From positions 1-64,000 of the forward strand of contig CACEMT010000005.1 of NCBI GenBank assembly GCA_902560685.1: a DNA stretch of 64,000 bases. Reading direction: 5' to 3'. The stretch is from an uncultured Pelagibacteraceae bacterium (GTDB lineage: Bacteria; Pseudomonadota; Alphaproteobacteria; Pelagibacterales; Pelagibacteraceae). The position numbers and the translations under genes were made by a program. Positions 1 through 10,495 of this stretch are shown in pieces. How positions within the stretch are numbered: the first letter of the stretch is position 1; each line of letters opens with the position of its first letter. The notes under the pieces were generated by a model. The model made no database searches. It worked only from the letters and a program-made list of their open reading frames with translations, and was not told where the DNA came from.

Positions 1-2
1 AT

Positions 3-1157
3 AAAAAGAAAACTGATTTTGAAACTTTTTTTAATTTGCAAAATATAGACCTTAAATTAAACGATATTAGTTACAAAAAATTAAAAAAAAATAACGCTAC
101 TTTAAGAATTAAAGGAACCGAAAATAACAAAGCAGTATTATTTAAAAATATAAATTATATAGATAACAAAAATAAAATAGAAATAAGTAATTTATTAATA
201 AATAATTATAAAATAGAGAATATTGAAAAAATAAGATTTGATTATTTAACAAATAATGATTTTAAAAATCAATTAACTTTAATTAAAAAAAATGAAAATT
301 ACGAATTAATCGGAAAAAGTTTTGATTCTATTCAACTTATTGAAAATATTGCAAACTCCCAGCAAGATAAAAATTTTTTTAAAATATTTAAAAATTTAGA
401 TACAAAAGTAAAAATTAAAATTGATGAAATTAAACTAGATAAAGAAAATATAGTTAATAATTTGAAGGGAAATTTACAAATTAGGAACAGTAAAATATTT
501 AGTTTAAATTTGAACTCAAATTTTACAAGTAATGAAAAATTATTTATTTCAATTAAAACACAAAAAGATAATGCAGTAGTTACTACATTTTATTCAGATA
601 GAGCAAAACCTTTTGTTAAAAAATATAAATTTATTAAGGGATTTGAAGGTGGAAATTTGGACTTTAGCTCACAAAAAATTAACAATGTTTCAAAATCTAA
701 ATTAATAATTGATAATTTTAAGGTCCAGGAAGTACCTGCACTAGCTAAAATATTAACTTTAGCTTCATTACAAGGAATCGCGGATCTTTTAACAGGTGAA
801 GGTGTGAGGTTTACAGATTTTGAAATGATTTATACAAAAAAAGATAGTTTAACGACTATTCAAGAGATTTATGCAATTGGACCTGCAATATCAATTATGA
901 TGGAAGGATATGTCGAGGGCAAAGATCTAGTAAGTTTAAGAGGAACATTGGTGCCAGCCACAACTATAAATAGATCAATTGCATCTATCCCATTACTCGG
1001 CGATTTATTGGTTGGAAAAAAAGTAGGTGAAGGAGTTTTTGGAGTTAGTTTTAAAGTCAAAGGACCACCTAAAGATTTAAAAACATCAGTAAATCCTATA
1101 AAAACTCTAACCCCAAGATTTATAACAAGAACTATAGAAAAAATTAAAAAAAATTAA
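3..1157 (+). CDS. AsmA-like / YhdP-type C-terminal region protein (5' truncated by window edge)
   Basis: ORF 36..1157 starts at a TTG, and the frame stays open upstream to base 3 (KKKTDFETFFN), so the gene is probably cut by the window edge. C-terminal 'GEGVRFTDFEMIY...GPAISIMMEGYVEGKDLVSLRGTLVPA' resembles AsmA-like C-terminal domains. Confidence 0.7.
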   Translation, partial: KKKTDFETFFNLQNIDLKLNDISYKKLKKNNATLRIKGTENNKAVLFKNINYIDNKNKIEISNLLINNYKIENIEKIRFDYLTNNDFKNQLTLIKKNENYELIGKSFDSIQLIENIANSQQDKNFFKIFKNLDTKVKIKIDEIKLDKENIVNNLKGNLQIRNSKIFSLNLNSNFTSNEKLFISIKTQKDNAVVTTFYSDRAKPFVKKYKFIKGFEGGNLDFSSQKINNVSKSKLIIDNFKVQEVPALAKILTLASLQGIADLLTGEGVRFTDFEMIYTKKDSLTTIQEIYAIGPAISIMMEGYVEGKDLVSLRGTLVPATTINRSIASIPLLGDLLVGKKVGEGVFGVSFKVKGPPKDLKTSVNPIKTLTPRFITRTIEKIKKN

Positions 1158-2386
1158 ACTAATTTAATTTTTAAATGTTTCTTTTTTCCAATTGATAATT
1201 TTAGAGAACTATCTTTTCCAAATGAATTTTTTTGTATTAAAAACTTTTCATCAATAACTATTTCATTATTTATTTTAATTGCCTTACCTTTAATAAGCCT
1301 TCTAACCTCACTTTTTGAACTTTCAATTTTTGATAAAATAATTAAATCAATTATACTCATACTGCTATTTTTATTATTTAATTGAATATTAACTAAAGGT
1401 AAATTTTCTCCTAATGAATTTTCTTCAAAAGTTTTTTTCGCAGTTTTTTCTGCAGATAAAGCTTCATCTTTTCCATGAAGCATAGATGTAGCTTCATTGG
1501 CTAGTTTTATTTTTAATTTATTGATATCTTCATCTTTCATTTTATTTATTTCATCAATATTTAAATCTGTAAACATTTTTAAAAATTTAATCACATCTCT
1601 GTCATCTGTGTTTCTCCAAAATTGCCAATAATCATAAGATGATAATAATCTTTTATCCAACCAAATAGCCCCAGTCTCTGTTTTTCCCATTTTAGCTCCT
1701 GATGCCAAAGTAATGAGTGGAGTTGTTAAACCGTAAGTGAGTTTGTTTGAATATCTTTTTATTAATTCAGTTCCATTAACAATATTTCCCCATTGATCTG
1801 ATCCGCCAATTTGCAACGTACAATTTTCATTTTTATTTAATTCTAAAAAATCATATGCTTGCAAGATCATATAATTAAATTCCATATAACTTAAAGACTG
1901 CTCTCTATCCAGTCTAGTTTTTACACTTTCGAAAGTAAGCATCTTATTTATTGTAAAATGTTTTCCAATATCTCTTAGGAAAGAAATATAATTTAATCCT
2001 TTAAGCCAAGAATAGTTATTTACAAATATAGGCTTAGTTTTTGGATCATTATTATCTAAATAATTTTTTAATATTTTTTCAATATTTTTAATATTTTTTT
2101 CTATTTCTTCTTCAGTTAAAATTTTTCTTGTTTTATCTTTTCCTGATGGATCACCAATCCTGGTTGTTCCACCCCCAATCAGTACAATTGGTCTATGACC
2201 GTGCTTTTGCATTAATCTCAAACACATTATTTGAAGCAAGCTTCCAACATGAAGACTTTCAGCTGTACAATCAAAACCGATATAACCTTTGATTTTTTCT
2301 TTATCTAATAATTTAGATAATTCATTTTCACTTGTGCATTGATAAAAATACCCTCTATCTTTAAATTCTTTTAAAAATTTATTCAT
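1154..2386 (-). CDS. tyrS: Tyrosyl-tRNA synthetase
   Basis: 410 aa; YIGFDCTAESLHVGSL, GGSDQWGNI and KMGKT (KMSKS-like) motifs, S4-like C-terminus. Confidence 0.96.
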   Translation of the reverse strand: MNKFLKEFKDRGYFYQCTSENELSKLLDKEKIKGYIGFDCTAESLHVGSLLQIMCLRLMQKHGHRPIVLIGGGTTRIGDPSGKDKTRKILTEEEIEKNIKNIEKILKNYLDNNDPKTKPIFVNNYSWLKGLNYISFLRDIGKHFTINKMLTFESVKTRLDREQSLSYMEFNYMILQAYDFLELNKNENCTLQIGGSDQWGNIVNGTELIKRYSNKLTYGLTTPLITLASGAKMGKTETGAIWLDKRLLSSYDYWQFWRNTDDRDVIKFLKMFTDLNIDEINKMKDEDINKLKIKLANEATSMLHGKDEALSAEKTAKKTFEENSLGENLPLVNIQLNNKNSSMSIIDLIILSKIESSKSEVRRLIKGKAIKINNEIVIDEKFLIQKNSFGKDSSLKLSIGKKKHLKIKLV

Positions 2387-2433
2387 AGGTCTATACTTCT
2401 ACAATATACAATATTTAATAAAAAAAAATAAGA

Positions 2434-3534
2434 ATGGGAAAGATTTATACAGCCCTAGGCTTAATGAGTGGAACTTCTATGGATGGAGTAGATGCTTCAA
2501 TCATTAAGTCAGATGGTGATAGAGAATATTCAATAAAAATGGATAAATATTTTGAATATGGAGGTGAACTTCGTCAAAAATTAATAAATATAAGAAAAAA
2601 AGTTTTGGTTGTAGACGATCTAAAAACTCATTCTGATGGGATTAAATCACTAGAAAAAGAAATTACATTATTTCATGCAAATGCTGTTAATAAAATTCTT
2701 GAGACCTCAAAAATTGAAATTGATTTACTAGGTTTTCATGGACAAACAATATTTCATGACCCCAGTATAAATATTACCAAACAAATGGGTGATGGGAATA
2801 TGTTATCACAATTAACTAAAAAATTAGTTGTTTATGATTTTAGACAAAATGATTTAAAAAACGGAGGTCAAGGAGCCCCATTAGCTCCAATTTATCATTA
2901 TTTATTAGTTAAAACATTTAATGAAAAGGGGAAAATAAAAGTACCAACAATAATTTTAAATATTGGTGGAATTGCAAACATCACATCTATTAACGAAAGT
3001 TATAAAATGACAAGCATGGATGTAGGACCGGGCAATTGTTTAATTGATAAATGGATTATGTCTAATTCTAATAAAAGTTTTGATAATAACGGAGATATTG
3101 CTAAATCAGGAAAAGTAGACAAGTTTATTTTAGAACAAACGATAGATAATTTTTATTATAATATAGATAGTAAAAAAAGATCACTTGATATTAATGATTT
3201 TGATATTTCTTTTGCTAAGGGACTTTCTTTAGAAGATGGAGCTGCAACAATTACTGAATTAACAGCAGAAATTATATCTAAAAAATTATTGGATAAAGAT
3301 ATTTATGTTTGTGGAGGAGGAAGAAAAAATAAATATTTAATAGATTTAATACAAAGTAAAATTAAAAATAAGATCTTACAAATTGATAATCTTGGTATAG
3401 ATGGAAACCACATAGAATCCCAAGCTTTTGCTTATCTTGCAATAAGATCATATCTTAAATTACCAATTTCTTTTCCAGAGACTACTGGTTGTAAAAAACC
3501 TTGCACAGGAGGTATATTGGTAAAAAACTATTAA
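2434..3534 (+). CDS. anmK: Anhydro-N-acetylmuramic acid kinase
   Basis: GLMSGTSMDGVDASI N-terminus, GFHGQTIFHDP, MDVGPGNCLID. Confidence 0.95.
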   Translation: MGKIYTALGLMSGTSMDGVDASIIKSDGDREYSIKMDKYFEYGGELRQKLINIRKKVLVVDDLKTHSDGIKSLEKEITLFHANAVNKILETSKIEIDLLGFHGQTIFHDPSINITKQMGDGNMLSQLTKKLVVYDFRQNDLKNGGQGAPLAPIYHYLLVKTFNEKGKIKVPTIILNIGGIANITSINESYKMTSMDVGPGNCLIDKWIMSNSNKSFDNNGDIAKSGKVDKFILEQTIDNFYYNIDSKKRSLDINDFDISFAKGLSLEDGAATITELTAEIISKKLLDKDIYVCGGGRKNKYLIDLIQSKIKNKILQIDNLGIDGNHIESQAFAYLAIRSYLKLPISFPETTGCKKPCTGGILVKNY

Positions 3535-4187
3535 TATAAAGCAGATTCTTTTTTAATATATTTATCAAGTATTTTTTTTAAAGCCACATCTGCTTTTGAA
3601 AAAAAATGATTGGCATCATTAACAGCTTCGAAATCTACTTTGATTCCTTTTTGTGCACTTAATCTTTTATTAAGTTCATTAATATGTTCAACAGGTACAA
3701 GTTCATCTTTTTTTCCGTAAATCATTAAGCCTGAAGATGGACATGGTGATAAAAAAGAAAAATCATAAACGTTTGGTTGAGGTGAGATTGCAATAAATCT
3801 ATTTATTTCAGGTCTTCTCATTAGTAATTGCATAGAAATTAATGAACCAAATGAGAAACCACAAATCCAGCATTGTGAGTTATCAAAATTTTCTTTCTCT
3901 AGCCAATCAAGTGCTGCAGCTGCATCTGCAAGTTCACCTTGTCCATTATCAAATTCTCCATCACTTTTTCCTACTCCTCTAAAGTTTACCCTACAGACAG
4001 AAAAAAAGTTTTCCATAAAAACATTAAAAGCGTCTACTACAACTTTGTTATTCATGGTTCCTCCGTATTGTGGATGAGGATGTAATATAAGTGCTATAGG
4101 AGAAGTATTTTTTTTACTTTTGTAATACTTTGCTTCTAGCCTTCCTTCAGGTCCAGGTATAAAAATTTCGAATATTTTGTTGTCCAT
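3531..4187 (-). CDS. Alpha/beta hydrolase
   Basis: LHPHPQYGGTMNN, NFRGVGKSDGEFD, GFSFGS nucleophile elbow. Confidence 0.88.
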   Translation of the reverse strand: MDNKIFEIFIPGPEGRLEAKYYKSKKNTSPIALILHPHPQYGGTMNNKVVVDAFNVFMENFFSVCRVNFRGVGKSDGEFDNGQGELADAAAALDWLEKENFDNSQCWICGFSFGSLISMQLLMRRPEINRFIAISPQPNVYDFSFLSPCPSSGLMIYGKKDELVPVEHINELNKRLSAQKGIKVDFEAVNDANHFFSKADVALKKILDKYIKKESALY

Positions 4188-4195
4188 AAAAGATA

Positions 4196-4212
4196 TTGAT
4201 AATTATTATCAA
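4196..4212. promoter_or_regulatory. Candidate Fur-family box (7-1-7 palindrome TGATAATTATTATCA)
   Basis: TTGATAATTATTATCAA is a perfect palindrome around one central base. Its core matches the classical Fur 7-1-7 sequence TGATAAT-N-ATTATCA. It lies between the divergent hydrolase and iscR. Confidence 0.55.
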
Positions 4213-4273
4213 AAAAAATTTATATTTTTCTATCAAAATTGAGCGACAAAAAGCAAGTTTTAAAATTACTTAT

Positions 4274-4298
4274 AAACTTGACTAAATTAGTCAGGTAT
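4274..4298. promoter_or_regulatory. IscR type 1-like binding site
   Basis: AAACTTGACTAAATTAGTCAGGTAT fits 24 of 25 positions of the E. coli IscR type 1 consensus as recalled (ATASYYGACTRWWWYAGTCRRSTAT). It overlaps the -35 just upstream of iscR. Confidence 0.78.
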
Positions 4299-4305
4299 AT
4301 ATAAA
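4278..4305 (+). promoter_or_regulatory. Sigma70-type promoter for iscR-suf operon (TTGACT-N16-TATAAA)
   Basis: TTGACT at 4278-4283 and TATAAA at 4300-4305, 16-bp spacer, about 20 nt before the iscR ATG. Confidence 0.6.
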
Positions 4306-4325
4306 GCCCGTGGATTGCGGAAAAT

Positions 4326-4748
4326 ATGAAATTATCAAGTAAAGGTAGATACGCTGTAATGGCACTTGCGGATCTTGCAAAGTTTGATCCTAATGACCCA
4401 GTTTCTCTTAGAGATATATCTTTAAGACAAGGCATATCATTAGTTTATTTAGAACAATTATTTTTAAAATTAAAAAAAAATAAAATTGTTAGTAGCGTAA
4501 GAGGAAATAAAGGAGGCTACATACTAAATAAAAATGCGTCTGAAATTAATATTTCAGAAGTACTTTCAGCAGTTGAAGAAAAAATAAAAACAGTAGGTTG
4601 TGAAAAACATTCAAAAAAAGGATGTAATGGAAAAAGTACAAAATGCATTACTCACAATTTGTGGGATGAACTTGAAGATTATATTAATGTCTTTTTTGAA
4701 AAAAAAAAATTAAGTGATCTAATAAATAAAAAAGATAATAGAATTTAA
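4326..4748 (+). CDS. iscR: Rrf2-family Fe-S regulator, IscR-like
   Basis: MKLSSKGRYAVMALADLA N-terminus, Cys triad plus His (GCEKHSKKGCNGKSTKCITH), directly upstream of sufB. Confidence 0.92.
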   Translation: MKLSSKGRYAVMALADLAKFDPNDPVSLRDISLRQGISLVYLEQLFLKLKKNKIVSSVRGNKGGYILNKNASEINISEVLSAVEEKIKTVGCEKHSKKGCNGKSTKCITHNLWDELEDYINVFFEKKKLSDLINKKDNRI

Positions 4749-6185
4749 ATGAGAGAAAAACAGATAGATAAACTAAAAGATTATAAATACGGTTTTACAA
4801 CTGATATTGAAAATATTAGAGCACCCAAAGGGTTGAATAAAGAAGTTATTGAATTCATATCTAAAGCAAAGAAAGAACCAAAATGGATGCTCGATTGGAG
4901 AATGAAAGCTTTTGAAAGATTAAAAAATTTAAAAGAACCAAATTGGCAAAAACCAAAATATCCAAAAATTGATTACCAAGATATTTATTATTATTCAGCT
5001 CCTAAAAGTACAAGTGAAAAACCTAAAAATATAGATGAACTTGATCCAAAACTTTTAGAAACTTACAAAAAACTTGGTATACCATTACAAGAACAACAAA
5101 GATTAAATGGTATTGCTGTAGATGCAGTATTTGACTCTGTTTCTGTGGCTACAACTTTTAAAGATAAATTAAATGAAGTAGGGGTAATTTTTTGTTCAAT
5201 TTCTGAAGCAATTCAAAAGCATCCAGAGCTTGTAAAAAAATATATAGGTTCTGTAATCCCTTTAACTGATCATTATTTTGCAACATTAAATTCAGCTGTT
5301 TTTACAGATGGATCTTTTGTTTACATTCCTCCTGGTGTGAGATGTCCGATGGAACTTTCAACATATTTTAGAATTAATGCATCACAAACAGGACAATTTG
5401 AAAGAACGTTAATCATTGCTGATAAAGGAAGCTATGTAAGTTATCTAGAGGGCTGCACAGCTCCTATGAGAGATGAAAATCAACTTCATGCAGCAAACGT
5501 AGAATTAGTTGCTTTAGATGATGCCGAAATTAAATATTCAACTGTTCAAAATTGGTACCCAGGAGATGAAGACGGCAAAGGAGGTATTTATAACTTTGTA
5601 ACCAAAAGAGGCTTATGTAAAGGAATAAACTCTAAGATCTCTTGGACACAGGTAGAAACAGGATCAGCTATTACTTGGAAATATCCAAGCTGTATTTTGC
5701 AAGGTGATAACTCTATTGGAGAATTTTATTCAATTGCAATCACGAATAATCATCAAAAAGCTGATACAGGAACCAAAATGATACATTTAGGAAAAAATAC
5801 TAAAAGTAAAATTATTTCCAAAGGAATTAGTGCTGGTTTTTCTGATATGACTTATAGAGGGTTAGTTGATATTTCCTCTAAAGCAAAAAATTCAACAAAT
5901 TATACACAGTGCGATTCATTGTTAATGGGTAATAAATGTGGGGCCCATACTGTGCCTTATATAAAAAATAAAAATCCAGAGTCCAATATAGCTCATGAAG
6001 CTACAACGTCTAAAATTAGTGAAGAGCAACTTCATTATTGTCAGCAAAGAGGTTTAAATCCAGAAGAAGCTGTAGGATTGATAGTTAATGGTTTTTGTAA
6101 AGAAGTATTACAACAACTACCCATGGAGTTTGCTGTTGAGGCTCAAAAACTTGTCGGAATAAGTTTGGAAGGAAGTGTTGGTTAA
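4749..6185 (+). CDS. sufB: Fe-S cluster assembly scaffold SufB
   Basis: 478 aa; [39 protein letters not shown]. Confidence 0.97.
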   Translation: MREKQIDKLKDYKYGFTTDIENIRAPKGLNKEVIEFISKAKKEPKWMLDWRMKAFERLKNLKEPNWQKPKYPKIDYQDIYYYSAPKSTSEKPKNIDELDPKLLETYKKLGIPLQEQQRLNGIAVDAVFDSVSVATTFKDKLNEVGVIFCSISEAIQKHPELVKKYIGSVIPLTDHYFATLNSAVFTDGSFVYIPPGVRCPMELSTYFRINASQTGQFERTLIIADKGSYVSYLEGCTAPMRDENQLHAANVELVALDDAEIKYSTVQNWYPGDEDGKGGIYNFVTKRGLCKGINSKISWTQVETGSAITWKYPSCILQGDNSIGEFYSIAITNNHQKADTGTKMIHLGKNTKSKIISKGISAGFSDMTYRGLVDISSKAKNSTNYTQCDSLLMGNKCGAHTVPYIKNKNPESNIAHEATTSKISEEQLHYCQQRGLNPEEAVGLIVNGFCKEVLQQLPMEFAVEAQKLVGISLEGSVG

Positions 6186-6920
6186 ATGTTAAAAATAAAA
6201 AATTTGAAAGCAGATATCGATAGTAAATCAATTTTAAATAATTTTAATCTTGAAATAAAACCAGGTGAAGTTCATGCCATTATGGGACCAAACGGATCAG
6301 GAAAAAGTACTTTATCAAATATTTTATCAGGGAAAAAAGGTTACAAAGTTTCTGGAGAAGTTCTATTTGAAAATAAAAATCTTTTTGAGCTTGAAACTGA
6401 AGAAAGAGCTCATAAAGGGATATTTTTAGCTTTTCAATATCCTTTAGAAATACCAGGCGTAAATACAAATATTTTTTTAAAAACATCTTTAAATGCCATT
6501 AGAAAAGCTAATGGAGAAAAAGAACTTGATGCAATAGAATTTTTAAAATTAGTAAAATTAAAAGCGAAAAATTTAAAATTTGATGAAGAAAAATTAAATA
6601 GACAATTAAATGTAGGATTTTCTGGAGGTGAAAAAAAGAAGAATGAAATATTACAAATGTCAATTTTAAATCCTAAGCTTTCAATTTTAGATGAAACTGA
6701 CTCCGGTTTAGATATTGATGCACTTAAAACTGTTGCAGCTGGAGTTAACTCTTTAAGAAAAAATGATAATTCATTTTTAATAATTACACATTACCAAAGA
6801 CTATTAGATTATATAAAACCGGATTATGTTCATGTATTGATGAATGGTAAAATAATCAAATCTGGTGGTCCCGAACTAGCATTAGAGCTAGAAAATAAAG
6901 GATATGAAAATTTTAATTAA
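6186..6920 (+). CDS. sufC: Fe-S assembly ATPase SufC
   Basis: Walker A GPNGSGKST, FSGGEKKKNEILQM signature, LDETDSGLDIDAL. Confidence 0.97.
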   Translation: MLKIKNLKADIDSKSILNNFNLEIKPGEVHAIMGPNGSGKSTLSNILSGKKGYKVSGEVLFENKNLFELETEERAHKGIFLAFQYPLEIPGVNTNIFLKTSLNAIRKANGEKELDAIEFLKLVKLKAKNLKFDEEKLNRQLNVGFSGGEKKKNEILQMSILNPKLSILDETDSGLDIDALKTVAAGVNSLRKNDNSFLIITHYQRLLDYIKPDYVHVLMNGKIIKSGGPELALELENKGYENFN

Positions 6921-8168
6921 ATGGAAGAACAATTAAAAATAGATTTTGAAAAGTTATTAGAAAAATCAAATTTTTCTAAAAAAAACATCGAAATTAAAAG
7001 AAAAAATTTTAATAACTTTATTGAAAAAGGATTTCCAAATAAAAGAGAAGAAAATTGGAAATTTTCAGATCTTAATCAAATAATTTCTAAAAATATTAAA
7101 AATTTAAGTTTTTATAACGATTTATCAAAGCCAAATAAAATAGATCAGTCTACTTTTATTGCTGGTTTAGAACATAATAAACTTATTTTCGTAAATGGTA
7201 GAATAGAAAAAATAGAGTTCGATTATGAGGAAAAAAATAATATTGAAATACTAGATGATTTAGTTTTGGAAAAACCTAATAATGCCAACAATTCTTTGCT
7301 TTTTTTGAATAATGCATTTGTAAGTAAATTTTTTAAACTAATTGTCAAAAAAAACTATTCACTTAAAAAACCTTTGGTTATTTACAATATTACCAATAAA
7401 GATTTAGTTTCAAAAAGTGTTAACTTAAAGTTTGATATACTGCTTGAAGAAAATAGTTCTTTAAAACTTATTGAGTTTTCTAATGATAAATCAACTACTA
7501 ATTTTATAAATATTAATTATAACTTTGATGTTCAAAAAAACTCTATATTAAAAAATTATAAAATTGATAATAATTCAAATAGTAATATTAAATATTATTT
7601 TAATAATATAAGCCAAGATACCAATAGTGTATCAGAAATATTCCTTCTATCATCTGGATCAGAATTTATAAAAAATGAAATAAATTGTAATCTTAATGGA
7701 AAATATGCTTCAGCATTTGTAAATGGAGTTTTTCTCTTAAACGGTTCAAAACATCACGAGATTAAAACCAATATAAATCATTTAGTTGAAAATACTAAAA
7801 GTTATCAATTAATCAAAAGTGTTTTAGAAGATGAATCAAAAGCAGTTTACCAAGGAAAAATTTTTGTTGATTCAAAAGCTCAAAAAACAGATGGTTATCA
7901 ATTAAGTAAAGCTATTTTATTAAACGAAAATACTGAATTTAATGCAAAGCCAGAACTAGAGATTTATGCTGATGATGTTAAATGTTCCCATGGATCTTCA
8001 TCTGGCAGTTTAAATGAAGACTCAATATTTTATCTAATGTCTAGAGGGTTAAACTATAAAGAAGCAAAAAAACTTTTAATTAATGGTTTCCTATTAGATG
8101 TTGTTGAAAAAATTACAGATTCTGAAATAAAAAATTTAATAAAAAATATTATGAGCTTAAAACAATGA
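6921..8168 (+). CDS. sufD: Fe-S assembly protein SufD
   Basis: C-terminal DVKCSHGSSSGSLNEDSIFYLMSRGL; position between sufC and sufS. Confidence 0.94.
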   Translation: MEEQLKIDFEKLLEKSNFSKKNIEIKRKNFNNFIEKGFPNKREENWKFSDLNQIISKNIKNLSFYNDLSKPNKIDQSTFIAGLEHNKLIFVNGRIEKIEFDYEEKNNIEILDDLVLEKPNNANNSLLFLNNAFVSKFFKLIVKKNYSLKKPLVIYNITNKDLVSKSVNLKFDILLEENSSLKLIEFSNDKSTTNFININYNFDVQKNSILKNYKIDNNSNSNIKYYFNNISQDTNSVSEIFLLSSGSEFIKNEINCNLNGKYASAFVNGVFLLNGSKHHEIKTNINHLVENTKSYQLIKSVLEDESKAVYQGKIFVDSKAQKTDGYQLSKAILLNENTEFNAKPELEIYADDVKCSHGSSSGSLNEDSIFYLMSRGLNYKEAKKLLINGFLLDVVEKITDSEIKNLIKNIMSLKQ

Positions 8169-9385
8169 ACATTAGTAATATAAAAAAAGAGTTTCCTATA
8201 TTTGATAATAAAGTTCATAATAATGATCTTGTATACTTAGATAGCGCTAATTCTTCTCAAAAACCAAGAGTTGTTGTTGATAGAATTTATGATTTTTATA
8301 CTAAAGAATTTTCTAACGTAGGAAGAAGTGTTCATTATCTCGCAGTTGCTGCAACAAATTTATATGAAAATACAAGAACATCAGTTCAAAAATTTATTAA
8401 TGCAAAAGATGCAAATGAAATTGTTTTTACAAAAGGAGCTACAGAAGCAATAAATTTAGTAGCAAGTACTTTTGGCCAAAATCATCTGAAAGAAGGTGAT
8501 GAAGTTTTATTAACTGAGCTTGAACATCACTCAAACTATGTTCCTTGGCATTATTTAAGAAAATCCAAGGGTATTAAAATAGAGTTTGCAGAGATAAATG
8601 AAGATGGAGAAGTTACTTTAGAGAGTATAGAAAAAAAAATTACGCCAAAAACAAAAATTATAGGAGTAACTCATTTATCAAATGTTACTGGAGCTATTTT
8701 ACCAATTAAAGAAATAGTTCAACTAGCTCACTCAAAAAATATACCAGTATTGGTAGATGGTTGTCAGGGAGCTCCACATTTAAAATTAGATATGCAAGAC
8801 TTAGATTGTGATTTTTATGCAATCTCATGTCATAAAATGTATGGACCTACAGGCTTAGGTATTCTTTATGCAAAAAAAAAATGGTTAGAGGAATTACCTC
8901 CGTACCAAGGAGGTGGAGGAATGATAGGCGAAGTCAAAAAAGAAGGCATAACTTATGGTGACTTACCAAATAAATATGAAGCTGGAACAATGGCAACAGC
9001 ACAAGTAATAGCATTTGATGAGTCTATTAAATTTTTAAACAAAATAGGAATGGAAAAAATCATTAAACATGAAAAAGAACTTATTGAATATGGCCAGGAG
9101 ATATTAAGAAAAAATAATTCTGTTAAATTAATTGGAAATCCTAAAACAAAAGGATCTGTTCTATCCTTTACTATTGATGGAATACATCCTCATGATATAG
9201 CAACTATTTTAGATGAAGATGGTGTTGCCATAAGAGCTGGTCATCACTGTTGTCAAATATTACATGACAAACTTGATATAGCTGCTTCTGCAAGGGCATC
9301 ATTAGGAGTTTACAATACCAAAGATGATCTTGATAAACTGAATTCATCAATTAATAAATGTAAAAAAATATTTGAGCTAAAATGA
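8165..9385 (+). CDS. sufS: Cysteine desulfurase SufS
   Basis: YLDSANSSQKP, SCHKMYGPTGLGILY, RAGHHCCQ active-site region. Confidence 0.96.
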   Translation: MNISNIKKEFPIFDNKVHNNDLVYLDSANSSQKPRVVVDRIYDFYTKEFSNVGRSVHYLAVAATNLYENTRTSVQKFINAKDANEIVFTKGATEAINLVASTFGQNHLKEGDEVLLTELEHHSNYVPWHYLRKSKGIKIEFAEINEDGEVTLESIEKKITPKTKIIGVTHLSNVTGAILPIKEIVQLAHSKNIPVLVDGCQGAPHLKLDMQDLDCDFYAISCHKMYGPTGLGILYAKKKWLEELPPYQGGGGMIGEVKKEGITYGDLPNKYEAGTMATAQVIAFDESIKFLNKIGMEKIIKHEKELIEYGQEILRKNNSVKLIGNPKTKGSVLSFTIDGIHPHDIATILDEDGVAIRAGHHCCQILHDKLDIAASARASLGVYNTKDDLDKLNSSINKCKKIFELK

Positions 9386-9855
9386 ACTTAAAAGAACTTT
9401 ACCAAGAAATAATTTTAGATCATGGAAAAAATCCTAGAAATCTAAGAAAAACAGAAAATTTTAATAAAGATGCAAAAGGACACAACCCTTTATGTGGTGA
9501 TAAGGTTCATATTTTTTTAAAGCTAAATGATAATAAAAAATTAGAAGATATTTCATTTGAAGGTCAAGGCTGTGCAATTTCAATGGCTTCGGCGTCAATA
9601 ATGACTGATTTGTTAAAAGGAAAAGAAGAAAAAGAAGTAAAAGAAATTGTAACTGATTTTTTAGAAATGATTAAAGAAAAGGATGAAATTAAAACAAACC
9701 TTTTGAAAGATGATGAAAAAACTAAATTAATGTGTTTGTCAGGAGTAAAGCAATATCCAATGAGAGTTAAATGTGCAACTCTATCTTGGCACACATTGAC
9801 ATCAGCTATAGACAAATCTCAAAATGAAATTAACAGTGAAAGCTTAGAGGTATAA
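9382..9855 (+). CDS. sufU: SufU/NifU-like Fe-S scaffold
   Basis: DHGKNPRN, NPLCGDKV, GQGCAISMASASIMTDLLKGK, RVKCATLSW. Confidence 0.92.
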   Translation: MNLKELYQEIILDHGKNPRNLRKTENFNKDAKGHNPLCGDKVHIFLKLNDNKKLEDISFEGQGCAISMASASIMTDLLKGKEEKEVKEIVTDFLEMIKEKDEIKTNLLKDDEKTKLMCLSGVKQYPMRVKCATLSWHTLTSAIDKSQNEINSESLEV

Positions 9856-10154
9856 TGGAATTAAAAGATAAAGTTATTGCTGAAATAAAAAAGATCTATG
9901 ATCCAGAAATACCAGTTAATATTTATGAGTTAGGCTTAATATATGATATAATTATTGATGATAAGAATAATGTTAAAATTGATATGACATTAACAACTCC
10001 AAATTGTCCTGTTGCTGAAAGTTTACCAAATGAAGTGAAAAATAGTGTCAAAGAAATAAAAGAAGTAAAAGACGTTGATTTAAAACTAGTTTGGGAACCA
10101 CCATGGGATAAATCAATGATGTCAGAGTCCGCAAAATTAGAATTAAATTTATGA
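9855..10154 (+). CDS. MIP18/DUF59-family protein, SufT-like
   Basis: IYDPEIPVNIYELGLIYDI, MTLTTPNCPVAESLP; in suf operon. Confidence 0.9.
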   Translation: MELKDKVIAEIKKIYDPEIPVNIYELGLIYDIIIDDKNNVKIDMTLTTPNCPVAESLPNEVKNSVKEIKEVKDVDLKLVWEPPWDKSMMSESAKLELNL

Positions 10155-10486
10155 TGAAACAAATAATTACATTAAGTGACAATGCTGCTCAAAGAATAAA
10201 AGAAATTATGTCAAAAGCAGAAAGTAACGCTGTTGGTGTAAGAGTAGGCGTTAAGTCTGGTGGTTGTGCAGGTATGTCTTATATAATGGAATATACAAAG
10301 GAAATTAATCCAAATGATGAAATAATTGAGGAAAAAGGGGTAAAACTTTTTGTAGATCCAGGCGCTATAATGTACCTTTTAGGAACCGAAATGGACTATA
10401 AAAAAGAAGAATTTTCCTCATCTTTTGTCTTTAAAAATCCAAACGAAACTGAAAGATGTGGATGTGGGGAATCATTTAAGATATAA
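10151..10486 (+). CDS. sufA: A-type Fe-S carrier (HesB/IscA/SufA)
   Basis: GVRVGVKSGGCAGMSY and C-terminal ERCGCGESF cysteines. Confidence 0.92.
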   Translation: MMKQIITLSDNAAQRIKEIMSKAESNAVGVRVGVKSGGCAGMSYIMEYTKEINPNDEIIEEKGVKLFVDPGAIMYLLGTEMDYKKEEFSSSFVFKNPNETERCGCGESFKI

Positions 10487-10495
10487 TAGTGGTTA

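Noticed and set aside
869-1060. Minus-strand ORF antisense to the AsmA-like gene
   Set aside because: Shadow ORF with no recognisable motif, fully inside a well-supported CDS.
4220-4435. Minus-strand 71-aa ORF over the iscR promoter and 5' end
   Set aside because: Overlaps iscR and its regulatory sites; no protein-like signature.
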